A DNA stretch of 64,000 nucleotides from assembly GCA_026686845.1 (NCBI GenBank), contig JAIVEN010000015.1, forward strand, positions 3,487,001 through 3,551,000, given 5' to 3'. The position numbers and the translations under genes are program-made. The notes beneath the pieces are model-generated. The model made no database searches and was not told where the DNA came from. It worked only from the letters and a program-made list of their open reading frames with translations. Numbering within the stretch: the first letter of the stretch is position 1; each line of letters begins with the position of its first letter. The DNA comes from Adenanthera pavonina (taxonomy: Eukaryota; Streptophyta; Magnoliopsida; Fabales; Fabaceae). Of this stretch, positions 35,350 to 47,062 are shown one piece after another.

Positions 35350-35935
35350 ACTTTCAAATATGGGAAATGCTCAGTTCTTAACTGGCTGAAGATGAAGCTA
35401 GCATGCATTCGAATATGGGAATCATGGCCAAAATATTCATTAGTTGCTTAGGTTTGCAAAATGTTGTCCTTAATTATATTTTTCTTGTGCCTCTTTTTTC
35501 GGTATATGTTTCCCGAAAATTGATCCAGTGCTTAAGATATAATAGAAGGAAGATGAAATATATAGATATTTTTTCCATTAAATTTCACGAAAGAAAAAAA
35601 ATATACACAAATAATTAACCAAAAAGTTAAATTATATTTTTTTAATGCATGAACAATATACCTGATCATTATTCATTTAAACTAATATATGATTAAATCA
35701 TAAGAAATCTCATTTAATCATAATATCTAAGTTATTGATTAATATTATATTCTTCATTAGTTACTAGGGACGTGAGGGGTTAGACATATCATGTCATTGC
35801 TGTTCAAAATATCATTGAGTTCCAACTGTACAGTGATGATGTGTATGGTTCCATTTTAAAATCCCTCTTTAGTGTTTGTATAATAAAGAGTGTGTAAAGG
35901 CTCTCTTTTATTGCACATTTTTTAAAATCTAACGA
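35350..35935 (+). pseudogene. Ghost subtilase locus: promoter module joined to 3' end
   Basis: 35403-35850 matches the module that precedes the subtilase 5' exons at 50950-51365 (CCAAAATATTCATTAG, ATTGATCCAGTGCTT, GGGACGTG). About 35845-35920 then matches the subtilase 3' flank at 63245-63335 (CCCTCTTTAGTGTTTGTATA, CTCTTTTATTG). No coding exons remain between, as if the gene body was deleted. Confidence 0.5.
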
Positions 35936-37440
35936 AAAATACTGCTTATGAACGTGGAGAAATTAATTAACAGAGAAATAAATCACGGAGGGCTCATCCC
36001 TTTCCAACTGATACAGTGTCCTACAAGTGGAAGGCCAAATGAAATGAAAGGGAAAAACTAGAAATGCAAGGAAAAATAGGGAGGATCCAAACGCTTTCAA
36101 GATTCTTGGTCTTATCATTTTTTCTTCGTAAGTGTAAATTTGTTCCATGAAATAAAGTTTCATAAATTTTACAATATAATACTGAAGAGTTAGAAATATT
36201 TAATTATTTCTTGTGCTGAAGGATCATAGATTCTTGGTCCCATATATCATTACGTTGTGCTAAAGGGGGTGAACAAAAGCTGATTGACTCCCTTTTATGG
36301 GGAAAATTTGTGACTATACTCTAATTAAGCTGCAATCACGCAATTATTTCTGTCCTTTTTGCGTATTAGGCCCGTTCAATTTTTCACCACTATTTGAAGG
36401 TCAAATATAAAAAAAACTACAAAGTCAACCTAAAGACCTACTAAGTTTCACCAACAATTGCGTATCTTGTGGGTTAGAGATTGTGCTAACTAAATCCAGG
36501 GCGGACCAAGACTACAACTCCAGGCGGCTAAAAAAATTTTAAATAAATAAATTTATACATAATTTTATTATTTTAAATTTTTTATTTTTAATATTTATTT
36601 TTCATAATGGTTCAAAATAGTTTTATAATATGAAATAATGGTAAGTAGATAGTAAATTATATATAATGATATAAAATACAAGAATAATTCAAAAAATAAA
36701 ATAATAACAATATATAGCTAATATATTTTTAATAATAAAAACACATGAAATATTCAATTTTTAATAATTTTAAATGTTTCCAATAAATTAATCAAATATA
36801 TTTTTCTTTTGTAATAAATTTATGAAATAAATATATTATATATAATAAAATTATATATAATATATATATGTATGTATTATTGACTGAGGGTAGTGGGTTG
36901 TGTTTTTTCGAAAACCAAAAAGACACTTGCGTTAGGTCATTGGTGTGGGACTGTGAGGAACCTCCACAATGACGCGACATTCCAAAGATGACTAAGACAG
37001 ACAACGACTTTGCAATTCTTGTGAACTACGGATCAGACTCATCAAAACTCTTTCTTAAAAAATAAAAAATAAAAACTCCAGCGTTTTTTAAGGGTCAAGA
37101 AGACCGTGGGGCAGACCCGACTTCGGTATCGAACCTAACATGGTTTAAGATACTCACAGAGAATTTCTTTCAAATGGTTTTGAGTCTGTCCTACAAACTT
37201 AAAATTGAAGTTGCATATATTAAGGAGAGAATGATATAAAATTTTTTAAGATGGTGTAGATATATACGAAAAAATGTATTAGTGGAGTTAGTAAAGAATG
37301 TTGATTACACAGCTTTTAACTTTATACATTATATATAAGACAAAATTTTTTAGCAAATGATTTATTTAAAGAGATAGCTTTTGATTAAGTCAAATTATGT
37401 CTATAATTTATGTAGCAAATCTCATTTAATAAGATAAAGC
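35936..37440. other. Intergenic, upstream of RLK5
   Basis: 35960-36170 is related to 45530-45720. ACAATGACGCGACATT lies at 36966-36981, followed by GACAACGACTTT, the recurrent RLK-upstream motif. The rest is AT-rich, with nothing further recognised. Confidence 0.45.
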
Positions 37441-38435
37441 TAATATTATTATTGTAGTTTTAAGTTTGTCCTAATCCCTATATATAAGGTCATTTAATTT
37501 GATTCCACGAATTAGATGATAAGCTTCTACAGTGACAACATACTGAAGACGTACAGCTCATAAATTGATATTGGAAGCCAATAAATAAATACACTGAATA
37601 GTGGTATTGACAAATGTTGATCAGTGAAGGTGAATGATACAATTAAAGAGGAAAGTGAATAAAAAAAGGATGCTCTAATTGATAAAAATACAAACAGGTA
37701 AAAAAAAAGGGTATGGATTTGAATTTTATTATTAATGTTTGACTTTATTGATAAGTAATCTTTTGGCAAAATATATATATTGATAAGTAATATGCAAATC
37801 TCTTCATAATTGTAAATATTCTTTTATGAGCTGTGAAAGTTTACTATAATTCTAGTGTGTTTTGAGTTCTTACTCATCTAAACTTTTTTTGATAATAAAA
37901 AAAAAGGAAAGAAAACAAATAATAGTTAATTATAGAATATGTGCGTTCAAATACAGCTAGCTGAGGAAGAAATGAAACGGAAATTTGGAATTTGAAAAGT
38001 AGGCAAAGCTCCATTGTTTTGCCCCTTTGGATTGTAAAATTTAAAATTATTTAGATAAAATTCTTCTTTCTTCTTTTTTTTTTTGGGCTAAAATAATAAT
38101 TTTCTTTCAAACTTTTATTGACTGATCCAGATCATCTCAAAATATATCACAAGATAGGACTTATATGGAAAGCTAGTAACTTGTGAAAAACGTCAAGTAA
38201 CTTGTGAATAACGTCAAGTGTCACATGCATGAAGCAACCAATTAGATTTTTTCCGAAAGTTTGAAACGACAAATATTTCGTAGATACTAAATATAGACGG
38301 GCGGTATCTTAGTCTAATATAGTGTGGCCATACTTTTTATTATAAAAACACCTTCTACCCATCATTGATATATACTCATTCATTATCTCGCTTAGAATCT
38401 ATTCATGTATTAAAAAATTCCAAAGTAGCCAAATT
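37441..38435. promoter_or_regulatory. RLK5 upstream region (module M, copy 2) and core promoter
   Basis: Co-linear with the region before RLK4. TATAAAAA lies at 38341-38348, 95 bp before the ATG. At 38175-38216 a 21-bp unit AGTAACTTGTGAAAAACGTCA is tandemly doubled (second unit AGTAACTTGTGAATAACGTCA). Its reverse complement carries TGACGT, the binding core of TGA-type bZIP factors, followed by the shared CACATG..GAAGCAACCAATTAG block. Confidence 0.6.
38175..38216. promoter_or_regulatory. Tandem 21-bp promoter repeat with ACGTCA
   Basis: Two adjacent 21-bp units differing at one base. RLK4 has one unit, and there the ACGTCA core is changed to GCGTTA. Confidence 0.65.
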
Positions 38436-41400
38436 ATGGTGTCCAAGTCCCCGAAGGCCAATTCCACTCTTCCACTTCTAGCATTATGGCAAATGCTCTT
38501 TGTGATGTCCTCTTCATCCCTCGCTGGTGACGAAGCAAATGCTCTTTCAAAGTGGAAAGCCAGCCTTCCAAACCAAAGCCAAGCTACCTTGTCCTCTTGG
38601 AATAATGACACTCATCCATGCACACAGTGGAAGGGAATCATATGTGATGAATCCATGGCCGTCTCCAACATAAATCTTACAAGTATGGGGATTCAAGGTA
38701 CACTTCACAGTTTCAACTTCTCGTCTTTCCATAAACTCCAGGTTTTGGATATTAGTTACAATGAGTTTTCAGGAACTATTCCCCGCCAAATTGGTTACTT
38801 GTCCAGTATTTTTACTTTGCATATGGATCATAATTTCTTTAGAGGTTTCATCCCTCCAGAAATAGGGGCATTGACTACTCTGAATGAGCTTGATATTGGT
38901 GCGAATAATCTCACTGGCAGAATTCCCAAAAAAATTGGGAACTTGAGGAATTTGGAAATATTATCCCTTGACACGAATCGTCTTTTTGGTTCCATTCCTC
39001 AAGAAATTGGAATGCTGAGTAATCTTTTAGAATTGTACTTGTATGATAACAATTTCTTAAATGGAAGAATCCCATCTTTAATAGGAAATTTGACCAAACT
39101 ACGATATTTTTACCTCTATAAAAATAATTTATCAGGTCTCATTCCTTCTGAATTTGGAAATCTCTCTTCTCTCATCGAATTAGATTTGTCAGAGAATAAT
39201 TTGAATGGGTCAATACCACCCCTCATTGGAAGTTGGACAAATCTCACTTCCTTGAGTTTGTGGGCCAATAGACTGTGGGGATTAATTCCATCCACTTTGG
39301 GAAACTTGGTCAATTTAAAAACATTGTCCCTTTATAACAACTCTCTTTCTGGACCTATCCCAACCACCATAGGAAATTTAACCAAACTAGAATATCTTTA
39401 TCTTTATCAAAATACACTGTCAAGTCCTATTCCTTGTGAATTTGGAAATCTCTATTCTCTCATAGAATTAGATTTGTCAGAGAATATTTTGAATGGGTCA
39501 ATACCACCCTTCATTGGAAGTTGGACAAATCTCACTTTCATGAGTTTGTGGGCCAACAGGCTTTGGGGATCAATTCCATCCTCTTTGGAAAACTTAGTCA
39601 ATTTAGAAACACTCTTGCTTTATAATAACTATCTTTTTGGTTCTATTCCGGCCACCATAGGAAACTTGACCAAATTAGAATATCTTTATCTCTATCAAAA
39701 TAGATTATCAAGTCCCATTCCTTGTGAATTTGGGAATCTCTATTCCCTCATCGAATTGGATTTGTCAGATAACAATTTTACTGGGTCAATACCACCCTTC
39801 GTCGGAAACTTAGTCAACCTAGAACACCTTGACCTTGGAAATAACAGTTTGTCTGGACCTATTCCTGTAGCCATAGGAAATCTGACACAGCTCAAGAACC
39901 TAAAGTTGGACATGAACAAACTCGATGGGACCATTCCAACAGAGATGAATAACCTCACTAACTGCAATCGTTTTCAGCTTAGTGAGAATGATTTAACTGG
40001 CCTTTTGCCACAACAGATTTGCCTTGGTGGATCACTTGAATATTTTGTTGCTTTTGCGAACAAATTCACTGGTCCAATTCCAAGAACTTTGAAAAATTGC
40101 TCTAGCCTTATCAGACTTCGACTTGAAAATAACCAATTGGTTGGAAATATAACAAGTGATCTTGGTGTGTACCCAAATCTGCAATACATCGATTTGAGTA
40201 GTAATAAATTTTATGGCCACATTTCATCATTGTGGGGAAAGTGTCATAATCTTACAGTATTCAAAATTTCCAACAACAATCTTTCTGGAAGTATACCTCC
40301 AGAAGTAGGAGAAGCACTCAATCTTGGGGAACTCAACATCCGTTCAAACCACTTGACTGGAGAAATTCCAAAAGAATTGGGAAAGTTGATCTCATTGACT
40401 AGGCTTTCATTGGGCAACAATCAATTTTCAGGCAAGATTCCGACAGAAATAAGATCACTGAATCAGCTTGAAGAATTGGAGTTGGCGGCAAATAATTTCA
40501 TTGGCCCAATCCCCAAAGAGCTCGGAGGATTTTACAAGTTATGGCTCTTGAACTTGAGTAAAAATAAATTTGAGGGAAACATTCCGTTTGAGTTTGGTCA
40601 GTTACAGGCTTTGCAAGAACTTGACCTTAGTGAGAATAAGTTGAGGGGAACTATACCAACAACACTTGGAACAATGAAGATGCTGGAAAATTTGAACCTT
40701 TCCCATAATAATCTATCAGGTACCATTCCTTCCACTTTTGATGGCTTGTCAAGCTTGTCAATTGTTGACATATCGTACAACCAATTAGATGGCCCTCTTC
40801 CAACTATTTCAGTCTTTCGAAACATTACATTCGAAGCAGTGAGGAACAACACAAGATTGTGTGGTAATGTCATTGGCTTAGAACTTTGCTTTAAATTCAA
40901 CAATGACCCAAAAGATCACAAGAGCAAAAACCTCAAGCTATTGATGCCACTGCTACTTTGTTTGGGTCTACTAATGCTAGTAGCGGTAGGAGTTTCCTAT
41001 ATTCTGATTCAAAAATCAAAGAAATCAAAAAATCAGAATAGACAAGCTCTAGCTCCAAATCTTTTCTCGATATGGTGTTCTGATCGGGAAATTTTGCATC
41101 AAAAGGTTATTGAGGCTACAGAGGATTTTGATGACAAGTATCTCGTTGGGGTGGGAGGACAAGGAAGTGTTTATAAGGCTGAGTTACTTCCAAATCAATT
41201 TTTTGCTGTGAAGAAACTTCATTCAAATTTAAACACATGTTTCTCTAATCATAAAGCATATATAAGTGAAATTCAAGCATTAACAGAAATCAAACATCGA
41301 AACGTAGTGAAGCTGCAAGGATTTTTTTCAAATTCACGTCTCTTGTTCTTGGTTTATGAGTTCTTAGAAGGTGGCAGCTTGGATAAGATTTTGAAAAATG

Positions 41401-42092
41401 ATGAGCAAGCAAGTGCACTTGATTGGAATAAGAGGGTGAATGTCGTTAGAGGTGTGGTTGATGCATTATTTCATATGCATCATGGTCTCTCATGTCCTAT
41501 AGTTCATCGTGACATATCAAGCAAGAACGTTCTCTTAGATTCGGAATACCAAGAAGCTCACATCACTGATTTTGGAATAGCAAAGTTTCTAAAGCTTGAC
41601 TCGAGCAACATGACCTCATTTGTTGGCACTTTAGGTTATGCTGCTCCAGGTGAGGCCCTTTTCTTTGTATCAAAACGAATTTTTTTATCATTCTATATGT
41701 TGAATATATCAATATTCTGATATTGTAATATGCATGCAGAGATTGCTTTCACAATGCAAGCAAATGAAAAATGTGATGTTTATAGTTTTGGAGTTCTTAC
41801 ATTGGAAATTCTAATGGGAAGACATCCAGGTGATATTATTTGTTCTTTGAGAGAGATTCCAACATCTTATGATTTGCTATTGAAGGATATGTTGGACCAG
41901 CGGCTTTCTCCACCTTCTAACCTTGTTGTTGAGAAAGTAATGTTGATTGCAAAAATAATGCTTGCTTGCTTAAATGAAAATCCTCAACGTCGTCCAACCA
42001 TGGAACAAGTATATTTGGAACTTGTGAGGGCTAAACCTTATTTAGTGAACCAGTTTGACAACATCACACTTGGGCAGCTCATGAAAGTTTAA
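38436..42092 (+). CDS. RLK5: MIK2-type LRR receptor-like kinase, intact
   Basis: Exon 1 is 38436-41649, the intron 41650-41739 (90 bp, GTGAGG..GCAG) and exon 2 41740-42092, giving 1,188 residues with no lesion. The signal peptide (PLLALWQMLFVMSSSSLAG) is about seven residues shorter than in RLK2/RLK4. The LRR cap (W.GIICDES) is followed by about 29-30 LRRs, in which a four-LRR, 288-bp unit occurs nearly three times. The membrane span is near 833-855 (LLLCLGLLMLVAVGVSYILI). The kinase spans about 897-1165: GVGGQG loop, Lys926, HRD Asp1026, DFG Asp1045, APE across the splice. It is expected at the plasma membrane as a receptor for an extracellular, possibly peptide, signal; MIK2 is the nearest characterised type. 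This is the only complete receptor here. Its 3' flank and the RLK3 relic show a shared duplication. Confidence 0.93.
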
Positions 42093-42442
42093 ACTTTTTT
42101 CTGTGATTACTTTGGTTATCTTGTGTATTTACCATTGAACTTGTTTCTTGTATTATGTGAAGTCGCTTTTGTAATTGCTATTATGTAAGTGTTGTTGGCT
42201 TGATCAAGAATAAATCAAGGTATTGATCTACTGTGGGTCTCCTTAAATAAAAATTCTATCGGTAAGAATTTTTGCTATTTGTATATGTTATATACTACGG
42301 ACTTGACTATAATTTGTATACTCTAAGTATATCATAATATTACCAATCAACAAATGTAATAATTAAGTTTTATTTTCCTCCCAAACAATTTAAAATGTTT
42401 TAAAATAAAAGTCAATTTAAGTTTTGTTCTTTTCCTTATTGG

Positions 42443-42869
42443 TGTAATGGTTCTCCTGCAAAATACCGAACCACACCACAAAAGAGGTAATAATCTTATT
42501 TCTTGGATTTAAAGCTTCAGTAATTGCAGTGTAACTCACTGAAAACAGAGGAAGAGAAACAACTTAGAAGAACACAAATAGGAGGAAGGAAGAGGAGGCC
42601 ATAGGAGGAAGAAATAAACACTTAGAGAAGGGAAAGAAAATCACAGGAAGAAAAAGAACACTCAAGAGCAAAGATACATTCCAAATCCATCTCACACTTA
42701 CCCTCACCTCGTTTCCCTTAGCTTCACTGCCAGCTCATGAATTCATTTATTTTTTTGGACGTTTATTTGCATAAATCCCTCCTTTTGTGAATTACACGCC
42801 ACCTGTCCTTCACCAATTTCCTCGACTGAATGTATATTGGACTAGGCTTCATTGGGCTGGTCCATAACA
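42443..42869. mobile_element. Solo LTR, 427 bp
   Basis: TGTAATGGTTCTCC..GGTCCATAACA (TG..CA), flanked by ATTGG at 42438-42442 and 42870-42874. Copy 1 of the segment has the empty site CATTGGATCAATATAC near 19515. No internal region remains. Likely Ty1/copia by its size, not proven. Confidence 0.85.
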
Positions 42870-43566
42870 ATTGGGTCAATATACATCGTTTTCTTTTAAC
42901 ATCAATATTTTTATAAAAAGAAAAAAGCAATCTTTGGGTCCTTAGAATTTCAATTGATTTTCAATCAGGTCCTTATAATTTTTATTTTGAAAAAAAAAAA
43001 TCAGTTCCAGAAGTATTAAAAAGTTTAGATAGTAAATCCCTCTTGTTCTTAATGTCAATAATATTCATCCTTAGACCATTCATGTGGCCTAGCTTTGCTA
43101 AGATTTTGTTGGCGGGGCAAATGGTTAGCATATGTGCTGGGACACATTGTTTGGAGAATGTTTTCGGTGGTGGAAGACACATTGGTTCTGGGCAAAGTTT
43201 TTGGATACTTCTGATGATTACGGCAATGGTGCTCAAATGGCCGAGGGACGACAAGCTATAATTATAAAGAATGGGCAATTAGTTTGGTTGATTGAAATTG
43301 GTTGTGAAAGTTAATTAAGGCTATTCTGTTATTATGGATCAACTTGTTCATCTGTATTGTATGCCTTAAAAGAAAGTTCATGTTGCTTTTCCGACTTATC
43401 AAAAAAAAAAAAACAAAACAAGAAGAAGAAAGTTTATGTTTTTATGATTTTTGAAATAATACATCAAATGGGGGCACCAATTTTGGATGCAAACTTGGCC
43501 GCCAAAGTAAGAAGAAAACAGAGTGTATGGATAGGTGATGTGAATATTGTAGCATATTAATGGAGT

Positions 43567-43848
43567 TTAAGCCATGCAGGAAACCTGAGATGCCTTCCTG
43601 CCCATCTTTAAGGTTAGAGAAGAATTGTTAGAAGCAATTTTCAAGATCTTAATCCTATGCTTGCAGCTTGTCAATTTTCTCCCTTGTTGCTCTGGTTTTT
43701 CCAATCTCAAATTTGAAGCATAATAACCAATAAGCATCATCCCATCATAAGAAGGTGAAGAAGATTTTACGAGGTAATTGGCATACAGAGGATTCACCAC
43801 AAGCAAGACAATGCAAATTAAACAGGGGATACTAACCAAAGAATTCAA
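43567..43848 (-). CDS. Small ORF with signal-peptide-like start, 93 aa (copy 2)
   Basis: Partner of 20142-20423, same length and no indel. The N-terminus SIPCLICIVLLVVNPLYA is unchanged, and the differences are few (for example KSSSPSYDG, HRIKILK). It faces RLK5 convergently about 1.5 kb downstream. Function unknown. It could be a secreted peptide precursor or a chance frame in a young duplication. The diverged copy at 63560-63860 keeps the stretch GLEKLEQQGRKL but is not open overall. Confidence 0.28.
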   Translation of the reverse strand: MNSLVSIPCLICIVLLVVNPLYANYLVKSSSPSYDGMMLIGYYASNLRLEKPEQQGRKLTSCKHRIKILKIASNNSSLTLKMGRKASQVSCMA

Positions 43849-44539
43849 TCACAAAAAGTAGAAACTAACATTAAAGTATTTGTATTATTTTGATTTGTTA
43901 TTTACGTTTTCCACTCACGTGGAAATAAAATTCATAGATAAAACCATATAGAATACTTGAGTTTATAAAGAGGAAGAAAGAATGCTACACTTTATTTGTC
44001 TTTTGAATATTTAACTGATCAATAAGAGTTGTGCAAATTATAGATGCTGTGATTAATGATTTGGTGACTCTGCTAGACATGCAGGCTAAAGAGGTCATTG
44101 CTATTTATAATATTAAGTTCTCATAGATAGTGTTGGGTTTTGTAATTTTTTTTTTACTAATCTTAATTTTTTTTAATATTTTTTACTTTTACCCTTGCAT
44201 CATTTGCATAATATATCTTGCCATGTATTTGAATGGAAATAGATATATTCACAAGCTCTAATTTACGTGTTAACTGCAAACATGATGTTAGACTAATAGT
44301 TTATTCTACTCACCCATGAGTTTATATACCTGTATTGCCTCTATTGAGAACTTTTATTTTACAAACAGGAGATGCTACTGCCAACAGGGAAGCACAATGC
44401 TTTCTTTTATCTTTTCTTTTTTTGAATTTGTTATCTTTTCATCATCTTCATCATCATAAGTTGAGTTTACTTTCTGTACTACTGATCTTTAAAGTTCATT
44501 GAACACTGATGCTTCTACCAATTTTGATGTTCTTGTCAG

Positions 44540-45128
44540 ATACATGGGTACCATTACAGGCATTAGTGATTTAGATGCAGTTAGCTGGCCCAATTCACAC
44601 TGGCGTTCTGTAAAGGTTTGTCCAGATTGTTTGACCTAAATGACAACTATATGCCTTTGTTAGCATAATGATTTTGAAAAATTCTGAAAATATTTGATGG
44701 TCTTTGAAGATAATGTAAATTGTGCAGGTTGGCTGGTATGAGTCCACTGCTGGGGAGAGGAAGTCAGGAGTTTTTTGCTTCTATACCAGATCTCCAAAAC
44801 AACCTTGTAAACAATTTGAAGATAACCTGGTGCTGCCCTGCCTCCATTTTCCAGAAGAGAATGTTCTGCTTACCATGGTGCTGCTGATCATCAGAGCAAT
44901 CTTTCGTTTGGGTTTAACATTTATCGCTCTTGGCTTGTTCGACAGAATGACATGCCAAACCTAAGAAATGTTGGGAATGAGAATGATTCATCGTCAATGC
45001 CATTTTCTGCTTCACACTTTGCTGTTGCTTCAAGTACTGATTTTCCAATATGTTGCTGACATGGCAACCTCAAGTTGTGTGGATGAATCAGGCTTCTTGC
45101 AGTCATCTCAAAATGTAGACCAAGCATA
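44540..45128 (+). pseudogene. ARF gene fragment, copy 2
   Basis: 44540-44615 reads YMGTITGISDLDAVSWPNSH with the expected donor. After the intron 44616-44727, 44728 on reads VGWYESTAGERK, then loses the family pattern. 44946-45128 reads NDMPNLRNVGNENDSSSMPF and, past a small gap, DMATSSCVDESGFLQSSQNV, the stretch just before the ARF PB1 domain. It is less damaged than copy 1, but the DNA-binding, middle and dimerisation domains are missing, so it is non-functional. It ends abruptly where a subtilase-type promoter module begins. Confidence 0.78.
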
Positions 45129-45142
45129 GACGTACATTGTAT

Positions 45143-45480
45143 AAATGTTTCCCGAAAATTGATCTAGTGCTTAGAATATAATTGAAGGAAGATGAATATA
45201 TAGATATTTTTCAATTAAATTTCACGAAAGGAAAAAATTAATACACAAATAATTAACCAAAAAGTGAAATTATTGTTTTTATGCATGAACAATGTACCTG
45301 ATCATTATTCATTTAAACTAATATATGATTAAATCATAAGAAATCTCATTTGATCATAATATCTAAGTTATTGATTAATATTGTATTTTTCATTAGTTAC
45401 AGGGGACGTGGGAGGCTAGACATATCATGTCACATGCAGTTCAAAATATCAATGAGTTCCAACTGTATAGTGATGAGCAT
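45143..45480. repeat. Module S, copy 2
   Basis: Begins AAATTGATCTAGTGCTTAG and includes ACACAAATAATTAACCAAAA and GGGACGTGGGAGG. Related copies lie at about 35500-35850, 51040-51365 and 54723-55045. In the last two it sits roughly 200-500 bp before subtilase exon 1 copies. Confidence 0.75.
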
Positions 45481-46770
45481 CCAACAGATTGACGTACATT
45501 ATATGTAATGCAGCTAAATTAATTTGTTCAGTCAGGTCTTCAAGTTATCTCTTTCCAACTGGTATAGTCTCCTTCAAGTTGAAGTGGAAATTACTTAAAG
45601 GCCACATGAAATGAAATGGAGAGACTAGAAAAGCGTGGAAAATAGAGAGGATCTAGACACTTTTTGATTCCTGTTCTCATAATTTTTCTTCTAAAAAATT
45701 TAAATTTATTCCATGAAATAAATGTCTATAAAAATTTAAGATATATTTCTGAAAAGGTAGAATATTTATAATCATTCTGTTGTCACTATGACTTAAAGCT
45801 GCAATCAATCAATTATTATTTCTGTCCTTTTTGAGTATTAGACCCGTTCAATTTTTCAACAAAGCTTTTTCTCTAAACACGGCTTTGGAATAAATGGATT
45901 ATGGACCCCTCCTACATGGAAAGGTTTGAGGACAGTGTTAAGTCCTGGAAGAAAGATAGGGGACACCCCAAATGAGTGGTGATAAAGTAGGTCAGCCTGT
46001 CTTAAATGGATCAATCCATCATAGGCCTATTTTTTGACTGGGCAGGATGGGCTGAGACATCTATAAAAGCTGGCCTGGAAATCTCCAATCCTTTTTTTTT
46101 TATATTTTATTTTGTTAAATCATAAAATTTTTTTTATTTTTTTTTATTTTTTTTGTTTGGCTAGCCCATTTTTTCCCTAGTTGGTTAAATTATTAATTTC
46201 ATATTCACTATCATAAACTAAATAACTACATTCATGAAATCTTTTATTTGTTTGGTACATAAAGTCTTGAAGCATGATATATTAATACATTAATATGGTA
46301 ATACCACAAGTAACATTTAGTTCAACAAAATAAAATACAATTCAAATTATAATACAAGAAAGATTGAGAAAGAAAATGTTGTTTAAGGCCTTTTTTTTTT
46401 AGATATAATTATATAGAGTAAAAATATATAAAAAATATTTTATAAAAAAGCGGGTCAGCCCGCCTAGCCCGTGGGTTGGCCCTCTTAAACTGGAGGGCTG
46501 GTGGGGTAGGTCAAATTTTTTACCTCCATTATAAAGTATTCCAATTTTTTCAACCCGCCCCACCATTTTTGGTAAGTTAAGTGGGTCGGTCCATGGCCTC
46601 CGGCCAATTTTACCGGCTCTACCCATGAGTTTCAGCATTTCTATGTAAATGAAATTTTACTTTATTATATTTATGCTTTATTTGGAAAAAAAATAAAATA
46701 TAGTTACATTCTACTCCTTTTATATATGAGGTGGTTTTTAAAATATTTTCTTGATTCATAATATAAATTA
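45481..46770. other. Intergenic with a degenerate hAT-like GC-rich element
   Basis: About 45975-46630 has GGTCAGCC and GGGTCGG words at both sides and a T-rich core, reminiscent of the 3630-4309 element. Ends and target duplication could not be fixed. No gene found. Confidence 0.4.
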
Positions 46771-47062
46771 CTCCCTTCTCGGTCAAACATAAGGAAAAAA
46801 AATTGCTTTCACACATAGCAATATTGTTAGTTAACATAATTTAATTTGTACAAAAATATGCTTTTTTTTTTCAAAATTGCTCTCAATTAATAGTATTTTC
46901 TTTACAACAAATTCATTAATGATTATTGAAAAGCACACCGATTTTCAATGAAGTGTAATATTGAAATATCTTATTTGTTACACTAAACATTTACTTTTTT
47001 CTCTTATATTTTACACCAAGACAATCCTTTCAAAATTGTCTTATATTTGAGATCGGAAGGAA
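46771..47062. mobile_element. Stowaway-like MITE
   Basis: CTCCCTTCTCGGTC..GAGATCGGAAGGAA bounded by TA, about 292 bp, non-coding. Confidence 0.55.

Larger units (their letters stand above)
41740..45020. repeat. Segmental duplication, copy 2 (partner 18830-21823)
   Basis: Co-linear with copy 1. It carries a private solo LTR and lacks the SINE. It breaks near 45128 into another duplicated module. Confidence 0.85.

Noticed and set aside
43043..43314. Overlapping ORFs downstream of RLK5 (also 19678-19875)
   Set aside because: The sequence resembles a common plant intergenic repeat (GGTCCTTA.., GTGGCAAATGGT.AGCATATGTGCTG). The two copies do not keep one frame and no domain is visible.
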